From the NCBI GenBank assembly GCA_965246855.1, contig CBDFFP010000002.1, positions 620,001 through 684,000 of the forward strand: a DNA stretch of 64,000 nucleotides, given 5' to 3'. Positions 1 to 7,986 of this stretch are shown here, piece by piece. The notes below the pieces were generated by a model that had not been told where the DNA came from, ran no database searches, and worked only from the letters and a program-made list of their open reading frames with translations. Origin of the DNA: UBA1952 sp965246855. Lineage in GTDB: Bacteria > Bacteroidota > Bacteroidia > Chitinophagales > Chitinophagaceae. A program made the translations under genes and the position numbers. Within the stretch, counting starts at the first letter, position 1; every line of letters starts with the position of its first letter.

Positions 1-350
1 CAACGTTGTTTATTTTCCGGCGCGGACGCTGGGATTTACCCAAAGGCAAGTTGGACAAGGGCGAGACGATGGAAGAATGCGCCATTCGCGAAGTGCAGGA
101 AGAAACGGGCCTAAAACGTTTGGTTTTAGGGAATTTTTTATGCGACACCTACCACGTATATGGACAGGGCGGAAAGGAAATGTTGAAACACACGGCGTGG
201 TATGCAATGGGCGCGAGCGGGCGTGAAACGCTCCTTCCGCAGGCCGACGAAGACATTGAAGAAGCACGCTGGGTTCTTCCGGCGGACGTGGCGCGCATTG
301 CGGCAAAGAGTTATGCAGCGATTCGGGAAGTAGTTGCTATAAGCAGCTAA
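1..350 (+). CDS. Nudix hydrolase (5' end cut off by the window)
   Basis: Nudix-family hydrolase that would cleave a nucleoside diphosphate linked to another moiety; the substrate cannot be told. The visible part holds a complete Nudix box: G-x5-E-x7-REVQEETGL, beginning at the GKLDKGE stretch about 15 residues into the visible frame, with the REVQEE glutamates that bind the metal. The reading frame is open to base 1, and the first possible start is a TTG at position 6 already inside the conserved core, so the true start lies upstream of the window. The protein ends at the TAA at 348-350 after a C-terminal helix. The next gene is 330 bases downstream, so no operon link is visible. Confidence 0.85.
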   Translation, partial: TLFIFRRGRWDLPKGKLDKGETMEECAIREVQEETGLKRLVLGNFLCDTYHVYGQGGKEMLKHTAWYAMGASGRETLLPQADEDIEEARWVLPADVARIAAKSYAAIREVVAISS

Positions 351-679
351 ATCCACCTTAGTGGTATCTCCTTATTGAGTGGAAATTCACCCGCAAGTCT
401 GCTCCTCCCCAATAGCTGTCAGGAGCGTGAAAGAAGACAATTCCACCGCCGGAATTGCAATTGTGGTGCAGGAATGTTCGCTCATACTTTTCCTCCCAAA
501 AAAAGCGTTCTAAAAATGGTCGGTTTAGCTTTGCGAAACAGCAATCAAAGTGGGTTTTTCGGGAGAACGACCTGCCAACGGCAACGGGACTACAACGCGC
601 TCTTTTGCCTTTCATGCATAACGCGCCTCATGGCGCGTTCCTACACAATCCTCTTTTGTCTTTAGACTTTTGTCTCCCC
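351..679. other. Intergenic spacer with a hairpin and word-like repeats
   Basis: No convincing gene is visible here. The frame of the downstream lipoprotein is open back to 455, but that stretch has no signal-peptide or domain character and is read as noncoding. A perfect 8-bp stem (AACGCGCC, loop TCAT, GGCGCGTT) lies at 620-639. At about 650-678 the words TTTTGTCTTT and ACTTTTGTCT repeat just before the start codon; the same words occur before the tRNA-Trp gene and before ftsX. A stretch around 559-590 weakly resembles the CCGCCAACGG palindromic repeat found elsewhere in the window. Confidence 0.5.
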
Positions 680-2107
680 ATGCGGTTTCCCCTTCTTCTC
701 GCACTGCTTTGCTGCGGTCTTTTTTCCTGCAAAAAGGATGCGACGACAACTAGCAACACGGCGCTACGTTTCTCCACCGACACGCTTACGTTTGACACCG
801 TTTTTACGGAGACCGGCTCCTTCACGCTGTCCTTTAAAATCTTCAATCCTTCTTCCTCCGCCATCACGCTTTCTTCGGTGCGCATGGGCGGCGGGGCGGT
901 GTCGCCCTTCCGCATCAATGTGGACGGCGTTCCCGGTCCGGAAGTGACCAACGTAGAAATCGCCGCCGAAGACAGTGCTTTTGTGTTTGCTACTGTCCGC
1001 ATCAATCCCGACACAACGGACGCACCTTTTGTGGTGGAAGACAGCTTGCTGGCAACGGTGAACGGCAAACAATTTCGCCTGCCGTTCATGGCCTATGGAC
1101 AGAACGCCCATTATGTGCGCGGCGAACTGCTGAGCACCCAAACCTGGGGTGCGGCGGACAAAAAGCCCTACGTTATTATCAGCAGCGCGCTGGTAAATCC
1201 CGGTGCTACGCTCACGATTGCGCCCGGCACACGGGTGTATATGCACGCCGACTCGCGCTTGATTGTGCAGGGAAAGTTGCTGGCAGAAGGCACGGTAAAA
1301 GACAGCATTATTTTTGGGGGAGACCGGCTTGACCGCGCTTATTTCGGCTTTCGCGGCTATCCGGGCGAGTGGGGCGGCCTGTATTTTGATTCGCGCAGCA
1401 ACGGTAGTCGCCTGCGCCATGTCATCCTCCAAAATGGCGGTAACACGGCGCTCGGCGCGCTGCCTGCGCTCATTCAGGTGAACGTGGACTCGGTGCAGAA
1501 CGGCACGCCGCAGCTCTACCTGGACAAGGTGATTGTGCAAAACAGCATTGGCTATGGCATCCTGAGTTTTGGCGGAAGCGTGGTGGCGAACAATGTGCTG
1601 GTGCATAGCTGCGGGGCCAATGCCGTTGCGCTTTTGCAGGGCGGGGAATATGCGTTCAGCAATTGCACGTTTCATTTGCAGGGAACCTACGCGCTGCGCC
1701 ATGTAGACCAGCCGGCTGTGGTGGCGCTCAACTATTTTGAGTATGCGCAAGGCCAGTTTTTTGACCGCAACCTGAACGTTGTTTTCCGCAACTGCATTAT
1801 CTGGGGTACGCTGGACAACGAACTTTTCTTAGACAAAAGAACGGCTTCAGCCTACAGCGCCACGCTTCAGAATTGCCTTCTGAAAGCGAAGGATGCGGCA
1901 AACTACAACGCAGCTACGGCGCAAACATCCTTGCTGCTGAATAAGGACCCGCAGTTTGTATCCCCCGACAAAACCGACTTTCACCTGCAAAGCGCCTCGC
2001 CCGCAAAGGCCGCCGGAACGCCGCTCACCGAACTCGACCTGCAAAATGACCTGGACGAAGCGCCGCGTGCCGGGCAGTGGGATATTGGCTGTTACCGGGT
2101 GAATTAA
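680..2107 (+). CDS. Lipoprotein with right-handed beta-helix domain
   Basis: Predicted 475-residue surface or periplasmic lipoprotein of unknown function. The start at 680 is chosen because it gives a short positively charged head, a hydrophobic stretch (LLLALLCCGLFSC) and a lipobox cysteine followed by KKD. Residues about 25-150 look like an Ig-like or choice-of-anchor domain (TDTLTFDTVFTETGS). The remainder carries recurring short beta-strand repeats (VIVQNSIGYGILSFGGSVVANN, shortened here, and similar) typical of parallel beta-helix, pectate-lyase-like folds. The end (WDIGCYRVN) is typical of this Bacteroidota family. No catalytic residues can be assigned; a structural or binding role is as likely as a carbohydrate-cleaving one. 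Confidence 0.75.
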   Translation: MRFPLLLALLCCGLFSCKKDATTTSNTALRFSTDTLTFDTVFTETGSFTLSFKIFNPSSSAITLSSVRMGGGAVSPFRINVDGVPGPEVTNVEIAAEDSAFVFATVRINPDTTDAPFVVEDSLLATVNGKQFRLPFMAYGQNAHYVRGELLSTQTWGAADKKPYVIISSALVNPGATLTIAPGTRVYMHADSRLIVQGKLLAEGTVKDSIIFGGDRLDRAYFGFRGYPGEWGGLYFDSRSNGSRLRHVILQNGGNTALGALPALIQVNVDSVQNGTPQLYLDKVIVQNSIGYGILSFGGSVVANNVLVHSCGANAVALLQGGEYAFSNCTFHLQGTYALRHVDQPAVVALNYFEYAQGQFFDRNLNVVFRNCIIWGTLDNELFLDKRTASAYSATLQNCLLKAKDAANYNAATAQTSLLLNKDPQFVSPDKTDFHLQSASPAKAAGTPLTELDLQNDLDEAPRAGQWDIGCYRVN

Positions 2108-2280
2108 AAGGTTTCCTGTCGGCGGGAAGACACAGCAATTGTCAGAACATCAGTAGAGTCTTGCTGGCCGACGCAGATGTTGTGCCGATGCCGTCGTAGC
2201 GGGAAGGCCCGGAATTTTTTGCGCTGCTTCTTGCCGTTAACGGTTCCAGTCAGATTCTCTTTCGCCTTTTGTCTTGATGC

Positions 2281-2313
2281 TTTTGTCTTAATACGCCTCA
2301 CGCCCTATATTTG
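2281..2313 (+). promoter_or_regulatory. Bacteroidota-type promoter upstream of tRNA-Trp-secE-nusG
   Basis: TATATTTG at 2306-2313 matches the Bacteroidota -7 consensus TAnnTTTG, and a TTTG at 2281-2284 lies 21 bases upstream, matching the usual -33 element and spacing. It begins about 30 bases before the tRNA-Trp gene. Confidence 0.7.
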
Positions 2314-2343
2314 CACTCCCGCTTCCGGCGGGCGTTCTTTTTT

Positions 2344-2414
2344 ACGGGCATAGTTCAACGGTAGAATAGAGGTCTCCAAAACCTTTGATCGTGGTTCGAA
2401 TCCGCGTGCCCGTG
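2344..2414 (+). tRNA. trnW: tRNA-Trp (anticodon CCA)
   Basis: A full cloverleaf can be folded by hand. The acceptor stem ACGGGCA (2344-2350) pairs with TGCCCGT (2407-2413), the discriminator is G2414, the D stem is GTTC/GAAT, the anticodon stem is GAGGT/ACCTT with loop CTCCAAA, and the T arm is CGTGG-TTCGAAT-CCGCG. The anticodon CCA reads UGG. No CCA end is encoded. It directly precedes secE-nusG, a linkage common in Bacteroidota, which supports the assignment. Confidence 0.95.
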
Positions 2415-2417
2415 CTA

Positions 2418-2548
2418 ATTTTTAGTAGAAAGCTTTAAGTAGAAAGTAAAAAGTCCCCACCGTTTTGTTTTCTCCAAAAGGGAAGCGGTTACTTTTTCCC
2501 CCTGCGAATGGAAAGCTTTCTACTTTCTACTAACCACTTTTTACTCCA
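2418..2548. repeat. Word-like inverted repeat in the secE leader
   Basis: The left side carries TAGAAAGCTTTAAGTAGAAA and AGTAAAAAGT; the right side carries GAAAGCTTTCTACTTTCTAC and ACTTTTTACT. The two sides are near-complementary in overlapping words and could form a large imperfect hairpin in the leader between tRNA-Trp and secE. Similar words recur near 30100 and 50420. Confidence 0.55.
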
Positions 2549-2550
2549 TC

Positions 2551-2745
2551 ATGGCCAAACTAGGCACCTACGTTCAGGAAGCATACGACGAACTCGTCCA
2601 CAAGGTCACCTGGCCGACATGGGAAGAGCTGCAACAAACCACCGTTATCGTGCTGGTTTCGCTGCTTGTGGTCACCATTCTTTTCCTCGGTATGGATCAG
2701 GTGGCCGAGCGCATACTGAAGTTGATTTACAACATTCTGGGATAA
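2551..2745 (+). CDS. secE: Preprotein translocase subunit SecE
   Basis: Essential inner-membrane subunit that stabilises SecY in the SecYEG protein-conducting channel. The 64-residue product is the short single-span form: an amphipathic N-terminal helix (YVQEAYDELVHKVTWPTWEE, with the conserved VTWPTWEEL box) followed by one membrane helix at about residues 30-50 (TTVIVLVSLLVVTILFLG). It begins 136 bases after tRNA-Trp and ends 19 bases before nusG, so secE and nusG are probably cotranscribed. Length and context agree with Bacteroidota SecE. Confidence 0.95.
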   Translation: MAKLGTYVQEAYDELVHKVTWPTWEELQQTTVIVLVSLLVVTILFLGMDQVAERILKLIYNILG

Positions 2746-2764
2746 CGGCAGCGCCAATAAGATT

Positions 2765-3355
2765 ATGAGCGAAGAAAACATCCCGATTGTCGCCCCGGCA
2801 CCACAGGCCGAAGTAAATACCAAATGGTATGTGCTGCGCGTGGTAAGCGGAAAAGAGAGGAAAATTAAAGAGCATCTGGACAAGGAAATCCGCCTTTCGG
2901 GCTGGAGCAACACCATCACACAAGTGTTGTGTCCGGTGGAAAAAGTGGTGAAAATTACCGGCGGCAAGAAAACGCTCCGCGAAAAAACCCTCTTCCCCGG
3001 CTACCTGATGCTGGAAGTGACCAATGCGAAAATGACCGATGACATGGTGCAGGTCATCACAAGCGTGTCCAACGTAATTCACTTTCTGGGCCGTGAAAAT
3101 CCAACCGCGCTGCGCAAAAGCGAGGTGAACAAAATGTTTGGCACGGTGGACGAAGTGGCAGAAGCGGGCTTTGGCTATTCCGATCCGTTCACGATGGGCG
3201 AGACCGTGAAAATCATCGACGGCCCGTTCAACGACTTCAACGGCGTGGTGGAAGAAGTGAACGAAGAAAAGAAAAAGCTGAAGGTGGTGGTGAAAATCTT
3301 TGGCCGCTCCACGCCGGTAGAACTGACCTACATGCAGGTGGAAAAGCTGTCCTGA
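2765..3355 (+). CDS. nusG: Transcription termination/antitermination protein NusG
   Basis: Transcription elongation factor that binds RNA polymerase and links it to the ribosome or Rho. The 196-residue protein has an NGN domain at about 20-130 (KWYVLRVVSGKERKIKEHL, then LFPGYLMLEV) and a C-terminal KOW domain (GETVKIIDGPFNDFNGVVEE). It follows secE by 19 bases. The normal next gene, rplK, is absent; a small hairpin and a broken thioredoxin gene follow instead. The extension before the NGN core is typical of this phylum. Confidence 0.95.
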   Translation: MSEENIPIVAPAPQAEVNTKWYVLRVVSGKERKIKEHLDKEIRLSGWSNTITQVLCPVEKVVKITGGKKTLREKTLFPGYLMLEVTNAKMTDDMVQVITSVSNVIHFLGRENPTALRKSEVNKMFGTVDEVAEAGFGYSDPFTMGETVKIIDGPFNDFNGVVEEVNEEKKKLKVVVKIFGRSTPVELTYMQVEKLS

Positions 3356-3383
3356 TCTTTCCTTTTTCCAAAACAAAAATTTC

Positions 3384-3412
3384 AAAAAGCGCGGCATTTG
3401 CTGCGCTTTCCC
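3384..3412 (+). terminator. Possible weak terminator after nusG
   Basis: A stem AAAGCGC (3386-3392) pairs with GCGCTTT (3403-3409), but only a short T run follows, so termination efficiency is doubtful. It suggests the secE-nusG transcript ends here rather than continuing into ribosomal protein genes. Confidence 0.4.
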
Positions 3413-3470
3413 ATTTCAAGGGATTTTTCACGGGCGCGTTGTATTTTGGAAGGCGAATTCCTCCCTGCTC

Positions 3471-3933
3471 ATGCGTTTGCTTCTCATCTTGTTGCCCCTT
3501 CCCTTCTTCTCTTCCGCACAGGGAATTCATTTTGAAACCGGCAACTGGAAAGCTGTTCTGGCGAAGGCGAAAAAGGAGAACCGGCTGGTCTATATGGACA
3601 TGTACGCCACATGGTGCGCGCCGTGTCAGGTGTTGGCAAAAAACATTTTCCCCTTGAAAATGGAAAACCTACGAAGACAAAAAAGCGACGTCCGCTGACT
3701 TGCAGGAAGCTTTGCGCTGGTCGGGAAAAGCAATGGAACTGACCGCTCCGCATCCGGCGCAATGGGCTGCAAACGCTGATACCTACGCTGCGCTTCTATA
3801 CCGCACCGGAAAGAAAGAAGAGGCCATTCAAACGGAAGAGAAAGCCGTGAAAGCCTTGAAGGATACAGCCGAAAAAGAAGAAGCCGCGAGCTATGAAAAA
3901 ACACTCCGAAAAATGAAAGCCGGGACGTTCTGA
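3471..3933 (+). pseudogene. Thioredoxin-TPR protein, internally deleted and frameshifted
   Basis: Remnant of an exported thioredoxin-fold protein. The 5' part (3471 to about 3650) encodes a signal peptide (MRLLLILLPLPFFSSAQG) and the first half of a thioredoxin domain with the WCAPC redox motif. The reading frame then breaks near 3650-3660. The second part (about 3658-3933, another frame) encodes KTYEDKKATSADLQEALRWS and then a TPR-like helical tail (TYAALLYRTGKKEEAIQTEE), which resembles the C-terminal end of the same family. Intact relatives are several hundred residues long, so most of the domain between the two pieces is missing. A TTG at 3700 could restart translation, but no function is expected. 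Confidence 0.75.
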
Positions 3934-3968
3934 TGCAGAACGCCCCGCCAACGGTGGGAGTCCTACAG
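3934..3968. repeat. Palindromic CCCCGCCAACGG-type repeat, copy 1
   Basis: The stretch GAACGCCCCGCCAACGGTGG followed by GAGTCCTAC is an imperfect palindrome related to the longer copies at 29502-29550 and 35210-35243. It directly follows the stop codon of the thioredoxin remnant. Confidence 0.6.
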
Positions 3969-4084
3969 GCACACCTTCTTTGCTGTTTGGGGGAGACGCC
4001 ATAAATGGCCGTCTCTACCGGAAATTCTCTTTTGCCTCGCCGGGCTTTCTGCTTTATACCAACCGCTTTCTACTCCCCAACACC

Positions 4085-4411
4085 ATGTTTATCAAAAACC
4101 AAACCTTCTCTGACCGCGATACGCTTTTGGAAACCCTCTTTGACTTTGAATTGGGCAAACATTCCCCGGCGCTTCAAAAAATGGTACACGCCATTGACGA
4201 AGCCCTGCACACCGACGCGGAATATCAGGAAGAGCTGCAAAGCCTCACCGAAGAAGAAGACCGCGAAGAATTTGCCGACGAAGTGCGCCGCGAGTTTGGA
4301 GCCAATATGCTTCAGGAACAGTTCTCCGGCTTTGAAGTGAAAGACCGCAAATGGTATGGCGTGAACGCTGCGGGTGAAAGTGTTTTGCTGGCGGAAATGG
4401 ACTTGGTGTAA
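4085..4411 (+). CDS. Small acidic protein of unknown function
   Basis: Unrecognised 108-residue protein, strongly acidic in the middle (LTEEEDREEFADEVRREFGA), with no signal peptide, membrane span or cysteine motif, so probably cytoplasmic. The start at 4085 is chosen over an upstream in-frame start at 3980 because the intervening stretch looks like untranslated sequence and the ATG begins a clean helix-rich chain (MFIKNQTFSDRDTLLETLFD). The neighbours give no functional clue: a pseudogene on one side and porT, convergent, on the other. Confidence 0.65.
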   Translation: MFIKNQTFSDRDTLLETLFDFELGKHSPALQKMVHAIDEALHTDAEYQEELQSLTEEEDREEFADEVRREFGANMLQEQFSGFEVKDRKWYGVNAAGESVLLAEMDLV

Positions 4412-4486
4412 ATGTAGAAAACGTTGTAACAGGCATTATTCAACGTCTCCATTATTCACTGCTCATTACTAATGATTCATTGCCTG

Positions 4487-5185
4487 TCACCCTTGCAGGT
4501 GGATGGAGAACACGATGCTGCGCGTATTCAGGCTTTCCAGCGCGTTGGAAAGCGGCAGGCTGCGGTCGCCCCGAAAAAGCTGATTGGTAAGGCCCTGACT
4601 GAGTTTGATTTCGGGCGCAAAAATGAAGTTGGGGTAGTACCACTCAAAGCCAAAACCAATCTCAAAACCCGCGTCAACGGGCAGCACTTTCAGGTACTCG
4701 TCGCGGCGGCGCGAGCGGGCGTTGGCAGCAAGGTCAAGATCAAATTTACCACCACCGATGGCGTAAAACCGGAAGTTGTTGATTCGGTCACTCTTGAATT
4801 TCAGTTGGAGCGGCATCGTGAGATACACGCTTTCCGTTGTCTTGTCTTCGGTTTTCGTAGGGTCGGTGAGCGAGGTGAATTGCAGGCGTTTTCCGGCAAA
4901 AGAAATAGCGGGAATAAAGCGCAAATCAAAGCGGTTATTGAGCCGCAGATTTCCCATCAATCCCAGTGCAAAGCCCGGCGACCAGTACGGTTCAATGCGT
5001 TTGAATGTATCCGTCATCGCGAAAGACTTGTCATAATCCACACGGTATTGCGAGGTATTAAAAGCAAAAGTCAGCCCGAAATAATAGGGCTTGTCGTCAT
5101 GGTCGGCAAGGTTCAGCGCCTTGCGTTGCGCATATCCGGCAATGGCTGTGCAAAAAAGCAGAAGAAGCAAAAAGACTTTTTTCAT
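4487..5185 (-). CDS. porT: PorT-like outer-membrane beta-barrel protein (type IX secretion)
   Basis: Predicted 232-residue outer-membrane barrel with a cleavable signal peptide (MKKVFLLLLLFCTAIAGYAQ). The start at 5185 is chosen because an upstream in-frame Met at 5215 only adds residues before the signal. Alternating hydrophobic strands end in an aromatic-poor last strand (SIVFSIHLQG). PorT (SprT) is part of the type IX secretion system and in many Bacteroidota lies next to ubiE; here ubiE is the next minus-strand gene upstream, which is the main reason for the name. A generic barrel of the same superfamily cannot be excluded. Confidence 0.7.
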   Translation of the reverse strand: MKKVFLLLLLFCTAIAGYAQRKALNLADHDDKPYYFGLTFAFNTSQYRVDYDKSFAMTDTFKRIEPYWSPGFALGLMGNLRLNNRFDLRFIPAISFAGKRLQFTSLTDPTKTEDKTTESVYLTMPLQLKFKSDRINNFRFYAIGGGKFDLDLAANARSRRRDEYLKVLPVDAGFEIGFGFEWYYPNFIFAPEIKLSQGLTNQLFRGDRSLPLSNALESLNTRSIVFSIHLQG

Positions 5186-5319
5186 TGAAGCATGTAACGC
5201 TGAAAGGTAGGACATAAGAACGTATCAGGAGAAACGGAAAAAGACTTGGTATAGTATTTGACAGGCTTTAAAATAAACGTTCCGCTGCGGGCGTTTTTTA
5301 GAAAAAAGATTCCCCGAAG

Positions 5320-5646
5320 ATGAAAAGTTCAGCACCCCGCCGGGCACTTTCCAGAGAGGCCATTCAGGCTTTGCTCAATCTCGTGAGCGAGCGTTTTCCG
5401 GTGCGCGCCCAGAAGCTCCTTGCAAATTTGCGCAAAGGTGCCGATACGAGTCAAGAGCTTCTCGTTCCGGCGCGCATGATGGTGTACAGTCTTCTCGGTG
5501 AGCGCAGCTACGAGCAATATACCGGCTACGAAGGAGCCGCCCTTCGTGGAGATGCGGTAGCGGAAATGGCTTGGCTGCGCATGCTTTCGGTATGCCGCCT
5601 GCTGTTGCGCCGACCCGGAAAAACGCCGGTAGTTTGCTTGAATTGA
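5320..5646 (+). CDS. Small basic protein of unknown function
   Basis: Unrecognised 108-residue product inserted, on the opposite strand, between porT and ubiE. It is basic and helical (SREAIQALLNLVSERFPVRA), without signal peptide or membrane span. Composition and codon use match its neighbours, which favours a real gene over chance, but no family can be named. It ends 34 bases before a short inverted-repeat element. Confidence 0.5.
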   Translation: MKSSAPRRALSREAIQALLNLVSERFPVRAQKLLANLRKGADTSQELLVPARMMVYSLLGERSYEQYTGYEGAALRGDAVAEMAWLRMLSVCRLLLRRPGKTPVVCLN

Positions 5647-5680
5647 GTGCTTGTCTCAAAAAAACCAGCAGAAGAAAATT

Positions 5681-5783
5681 GTCGGAAATCTTTTGTCACC
5701 CCCGAAGGGGAACTTAGCGGACAGGAGCCGGCAAGATCCCGTTCCGGGATGACAAAAGATTTTCGGTAAAAAAGATTTCCGAC
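5681..5783. repeat. Miniature inverted-repeat element between convergent genes
   Basis: GTCGGAAATCTTTT at 5681-5694 is perfectly complementary to AAAAGATTTCCGAC at 5770-5783. A nested pair CTTTTGTCA (5690-5698) and TGACAAAAG (5750-5758) lies inside, and the core contains CCCCGAAGGGG and GATCCCGTTCCGGGATGAC. It sits between the ends of the 5320 gene and ubiE, so it may also act as a bidirectional terminator. The GTCA...TGAC core resembles part of the element at 11266-11496. Confidence 0.65.
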
Positions 5784-5798
5784 AGAACCAAGAGCCTG

Positions 5799-6548
5799 CT
5801 ATTTCGTCGCCGTGTAAAGTGTGGTGATGCCAAACGTCAAGGGCCTTGCTTTCGCTTCCTTAAATCCGCAACGCTCCAAAATGCGCACGAAATCCGCGCC
5901 CTCTGGAAAAGCCATGGCGCTCTGGTTGAGATACGTATAAGCCCGTCCGTGTTTGGAAACAAGATTGCCCAAGCGCGGCAAAACGTGCTTGAAATAAAAG
6001 CCAAAAACCTCTTTAATCACCGGCGTTTTGGGTTTGGAAAATTCCAGAATTGCCAACCGTCCGCCGCTGCGCATCACCCGCGCCATCTCCGAAAGACCGC
6101 GCTCTAAGTATTCAAAATTGCGCACGCCGTAGGCACACATCACCGCGTCAAATTGCCCGTCGGTATAGCTCATTTTCGCGCTGTCGCCATATTGAAACGA
6201 CACTTTTCCGTCCAGATTTTTGTCTTTCGCCTTTACTCGGCCCACGTCCATCATTCCCTCCGAAATATCCACGCCCATTACTTCTGCGCCTGTTGCGGTA
6301 GCTGCCGCGAGCGCCAAATCGCCCGTTCCGGTGGCCATATCCAGAATGGTTTTCGGGTTGCAAATCTTCAGACTTTCAATTGCTTTTTTGCGCCAGCCGC
6401 GGTCAATGCCCATGCTCAGCGTGTGGTTCAGAAAGTCGTATTTCGGCGCAATGTCGTCAAACATTCCGGCTACCTGTTCGGTCTTGCTTAGCTTTGACGA
6501 TTCGTCGGGCACAATCCCGTCGTGTCCGTTTTGGGGGGAATTCTGCAT
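5799..6548 (-). CDS. ubiE: Demethylmenaquinone methyltransferase
   Basis: Class I SAM-dependent methyltransferase catalysing the last step of menaquinone synthesis (C-methylation of demethylmenaquinone). The 249-residue protein shows the family features: VAGMFDDIAPKYDFLNHTLS near the N-terminus, the SAM-binding DMATGTGDLAL motif, and VRNFEYLERGLSEMARVM with the conserved NF pair. The start at 6548 is preferred to an ATG at 6581 because a TACTTTTG promoter element lies between the two, so the longer form could not be translated from that promoter. It diverges from engB with 35 bases between the starts. Confidence 0.93.
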   Translation of the reverse strand: MQNSPQNGHDGIVPDESSKLSKTEQVAGMFDDIAPKYDFLNHTLSMGIDRGWRKKAIESLKICNPKTILDMATGTGDLALAAATATGAEVMGVDISEGMMDVGRVKAKDKNLDGKVSFQYGDSAKMSYTDGQFDAVMCAYGVRNFEYLERGLSEMARVMRSGGRLAILEFSKPKTPVIKEVFGFYFKHVLPRLGNLVSKHGRAYTYLNQSAMAFPEGADFVRILERCGFKEAKARPLTFGITTLYTATK

Positions 6549-6554
6549 CGGCCT

Positions 6555-6562
6555 CAAAAGTA
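6555..6562 (-). promoter_or_regulatory. -7 element of the ubiE promoter
   Basis: On the minus strand TACTTTTG matches TAnnTTTG and ends 6 bases before the ubiE start codon at 6548, so the transcript would have almost no leader. It decides against the longer start at 6581. Confidence 0.7.
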
Positions 6563-6583
6563 CAAAACCCGCCTCCCGCATTT

Positions 6584-7237
6584 ATGGAAATCCGTACCGC
6601 GCGCTATCTTATTTCTGCGCCCAACGCCGCGCTCTGCCCCAAGCCCGACCGCCCGGAATATGCGTTTATCGGGCGCTCCAACGTGGGCAAATCCTCGCTG
6701 ATAAACATGCTGACGCGTCATGCAAAGTTGGCCAAAACGTCTGCCGCGCCCGGAAAAACGCAGCTTATCAACCATTTTGAGATTGAAAGCGAAAATGCAA
6801 AAGGCATTCGGAAACAGTGGTATCTCGTGGATCTTCCCGGCTACGGCTATGCCAAAGTGAGCCAGGCACAGCGCGCCAACTGGCAGAATATGATTGCCGG
6901 CTATTTGAAAGAGCGGCCCAACCTGCTGACCATTTTTGTGTTGCTCGACAGCCGTTTGCGCCCGCAGCAGCTTGACCTGGATTTTCTGGCGCAGTTGGGC
7001 CAATGGGAAGTGCCGTTCAACATGATTTTCACCAAAGCCGACAAGGTGACGCAGCGCGAAGCGAACATGAATGCCCGAGCCTTCATCAACAAAATGCGCG
7101 AGGAATGGGAATTTATTCCCCGCTCGTTTATGACCTCAGCGATAAAGTTTTTAGGCCGGAAGGATATTTTGGGATATATAGAGGAATTGAATGAGGGGTT
7201 TCAGTTGCCGGAGAATAATGCGGCGGAGAAGGGCTAA
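6584..7237 (+). CDS. engB: Ribosome biogenesis GTP-binding protein EngB (YsxC/YihA)
   Basis: Small GTPase needed for assembly of the large ribosomal subunit. The 217-residue protein carries the P-loop GRSNVGKSS (about residues 30-38), the G2 threonine region, DLPGYGYAKV (G3) and FTKADKV (G4). The start at 6584 matches family length; the frame is open further upstream but that part overlaps ubiE. The last 30 codons are duplicated, with changes, at 8097-8186 downstream of a protease gene, showing that the region after engB has been disturbed. Confidence 0.95.
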   Translation: MEIRTARYLISAPNAALCPKPDRPEYAFIGRSNVGKSSLINMLTRHAKLAKTSAAPGKTQLINHFEIESENAKGIRKQWYLVDLPGYGYAKVSQAQRANWQNMIAGYLKERPNLLTIFVLLDSRLRPQQLDLDFLAQLGQWEVPFNMIFTKADKVTQREANMNARAFINKMREEWEFIPRSFMTSAIKFLGRKDILGYIEELNEGFQLPENNAAEKG

Positions 7238-7242
7238 GTTTA

Positions 7243-7986
7243 TTACAGAGAAACACTCCCACTTTCCATTAAAGTGTCTTTTGTCTTCCAAAGCTTTCCA
7301 ATTAACAGCCAAAGCGCGATACAGATGCACATGCTTAAAGTTTTAGCTAATGTCATTTCCCCTTCGGATGTTGTAACAATTATTAGAGAATGTAATCCCG
7401 CAGCAGTTAAGTAAGATTTCGTTTCGTTGGCAAACTGGCATAGCAGAAAAGAACTGGCAACGCAGATGAAAAGAAATCCTGTGAAATCAAAGCCATTAGC
7501 AAATCTGAAATGCCAAGCCCACCAAAGAATGCCAATGACTAAACTGTAGGAACTTTTCTTTAAAGGTCTCAAGGAATCCAGCAGATAGCTTCTCCAAAAT
7601 ATCTCCTCTGAAAGGCCATAAAGAAGCGCTACAAAAGAGAAGGAAAGTCCGTAGTAGTGAACGTTAATTGCATTATTATTAGACACACCAATTACTGTAA
7701 AAACCAAAACAGGCACTAAACAGATTGAGATATTTTTAAGGATGTTATTTCCCAACAATGTAACTGTGCGCTTAAGATTTCGGTCAAATTTAAACGACAG
7801 CAGAGCCGCTATAAGTGTTCCAAAACCAGCGGGTAGAAAGGGCCATTTTTGAATTAAAATTCCATTTGTCCAGTTTTCGTAGTACGTCGTAAGAAGGCCA
7901 GAGTTGAAGATTCCTGACAAGCTAAAGGCTAGCGCGTAAAAAATAGCTATTTTAACCCAATCTATTTGTGAATTTGGCATCCTCAT
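7243..7986 (-). CDS. CPBP-family intramembrane metalloprotease
   Basis: Predicted multi-spanning membrane protease of the CAAX/Rce1 type (CPBP, Abi). The 247-residue protein shows the diagnostic motifs in order: SEEIFWR (EExxxR, about residues 126-132) in one helix, WWAWHF with its histidine near residue 159, and a further histidine in AGLHSLI. Such proteins process prenylated proteins or peptides, or serve in bacteriocin self-immunity; the substrate is unknown. The gene lies only 5 bases past the engB stop on the opposite strand, is clearly AT-richer than its surroundings, and is bounded by engB tail duplicates, all signs of acquisition. The start could also be the second Met at 7980. Confidence 0.8.
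   Translation of the reverse strand: MRMPNSQIDWVKIAIFYALAFSLSGIFNSGLLTTYYENWTNGILIQKWPFLPAGFGTLIAALLSFKFDRNLKRTVTLLGNNILKNISICLVPVLVFTVIGVSNNNAINVHYYGLSFSFVALLYGLSEEIFWRSYLLDSLRPLKKSSYSLVIGILWWAWHFRFANGFDFTGFLFICVASSFLLCQFANETKSYLTAAGLHSLIIVTTSEGEMTLAKTLSMCICIALWLLIGKLWKTKDTLMESGSVSL

Noticed and set aside
455..679. N-terminal extension of the beta-helix lipoprotein
   Set aside because: The extension precedes a clear lipoprotein signal starting at 680 and has no domain character.
764..1750. Minus-strand 328-residue frame
   Set aside because: Antisense shadow of the beta-helix lipoprotein gene, rich in His and Arg as usual for such shadows.
4472..5188. Plus-strand 238-residue frame opposite porT
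   Set aside because: Antisense of a gene with a clear signal peptide and barrel pattern.
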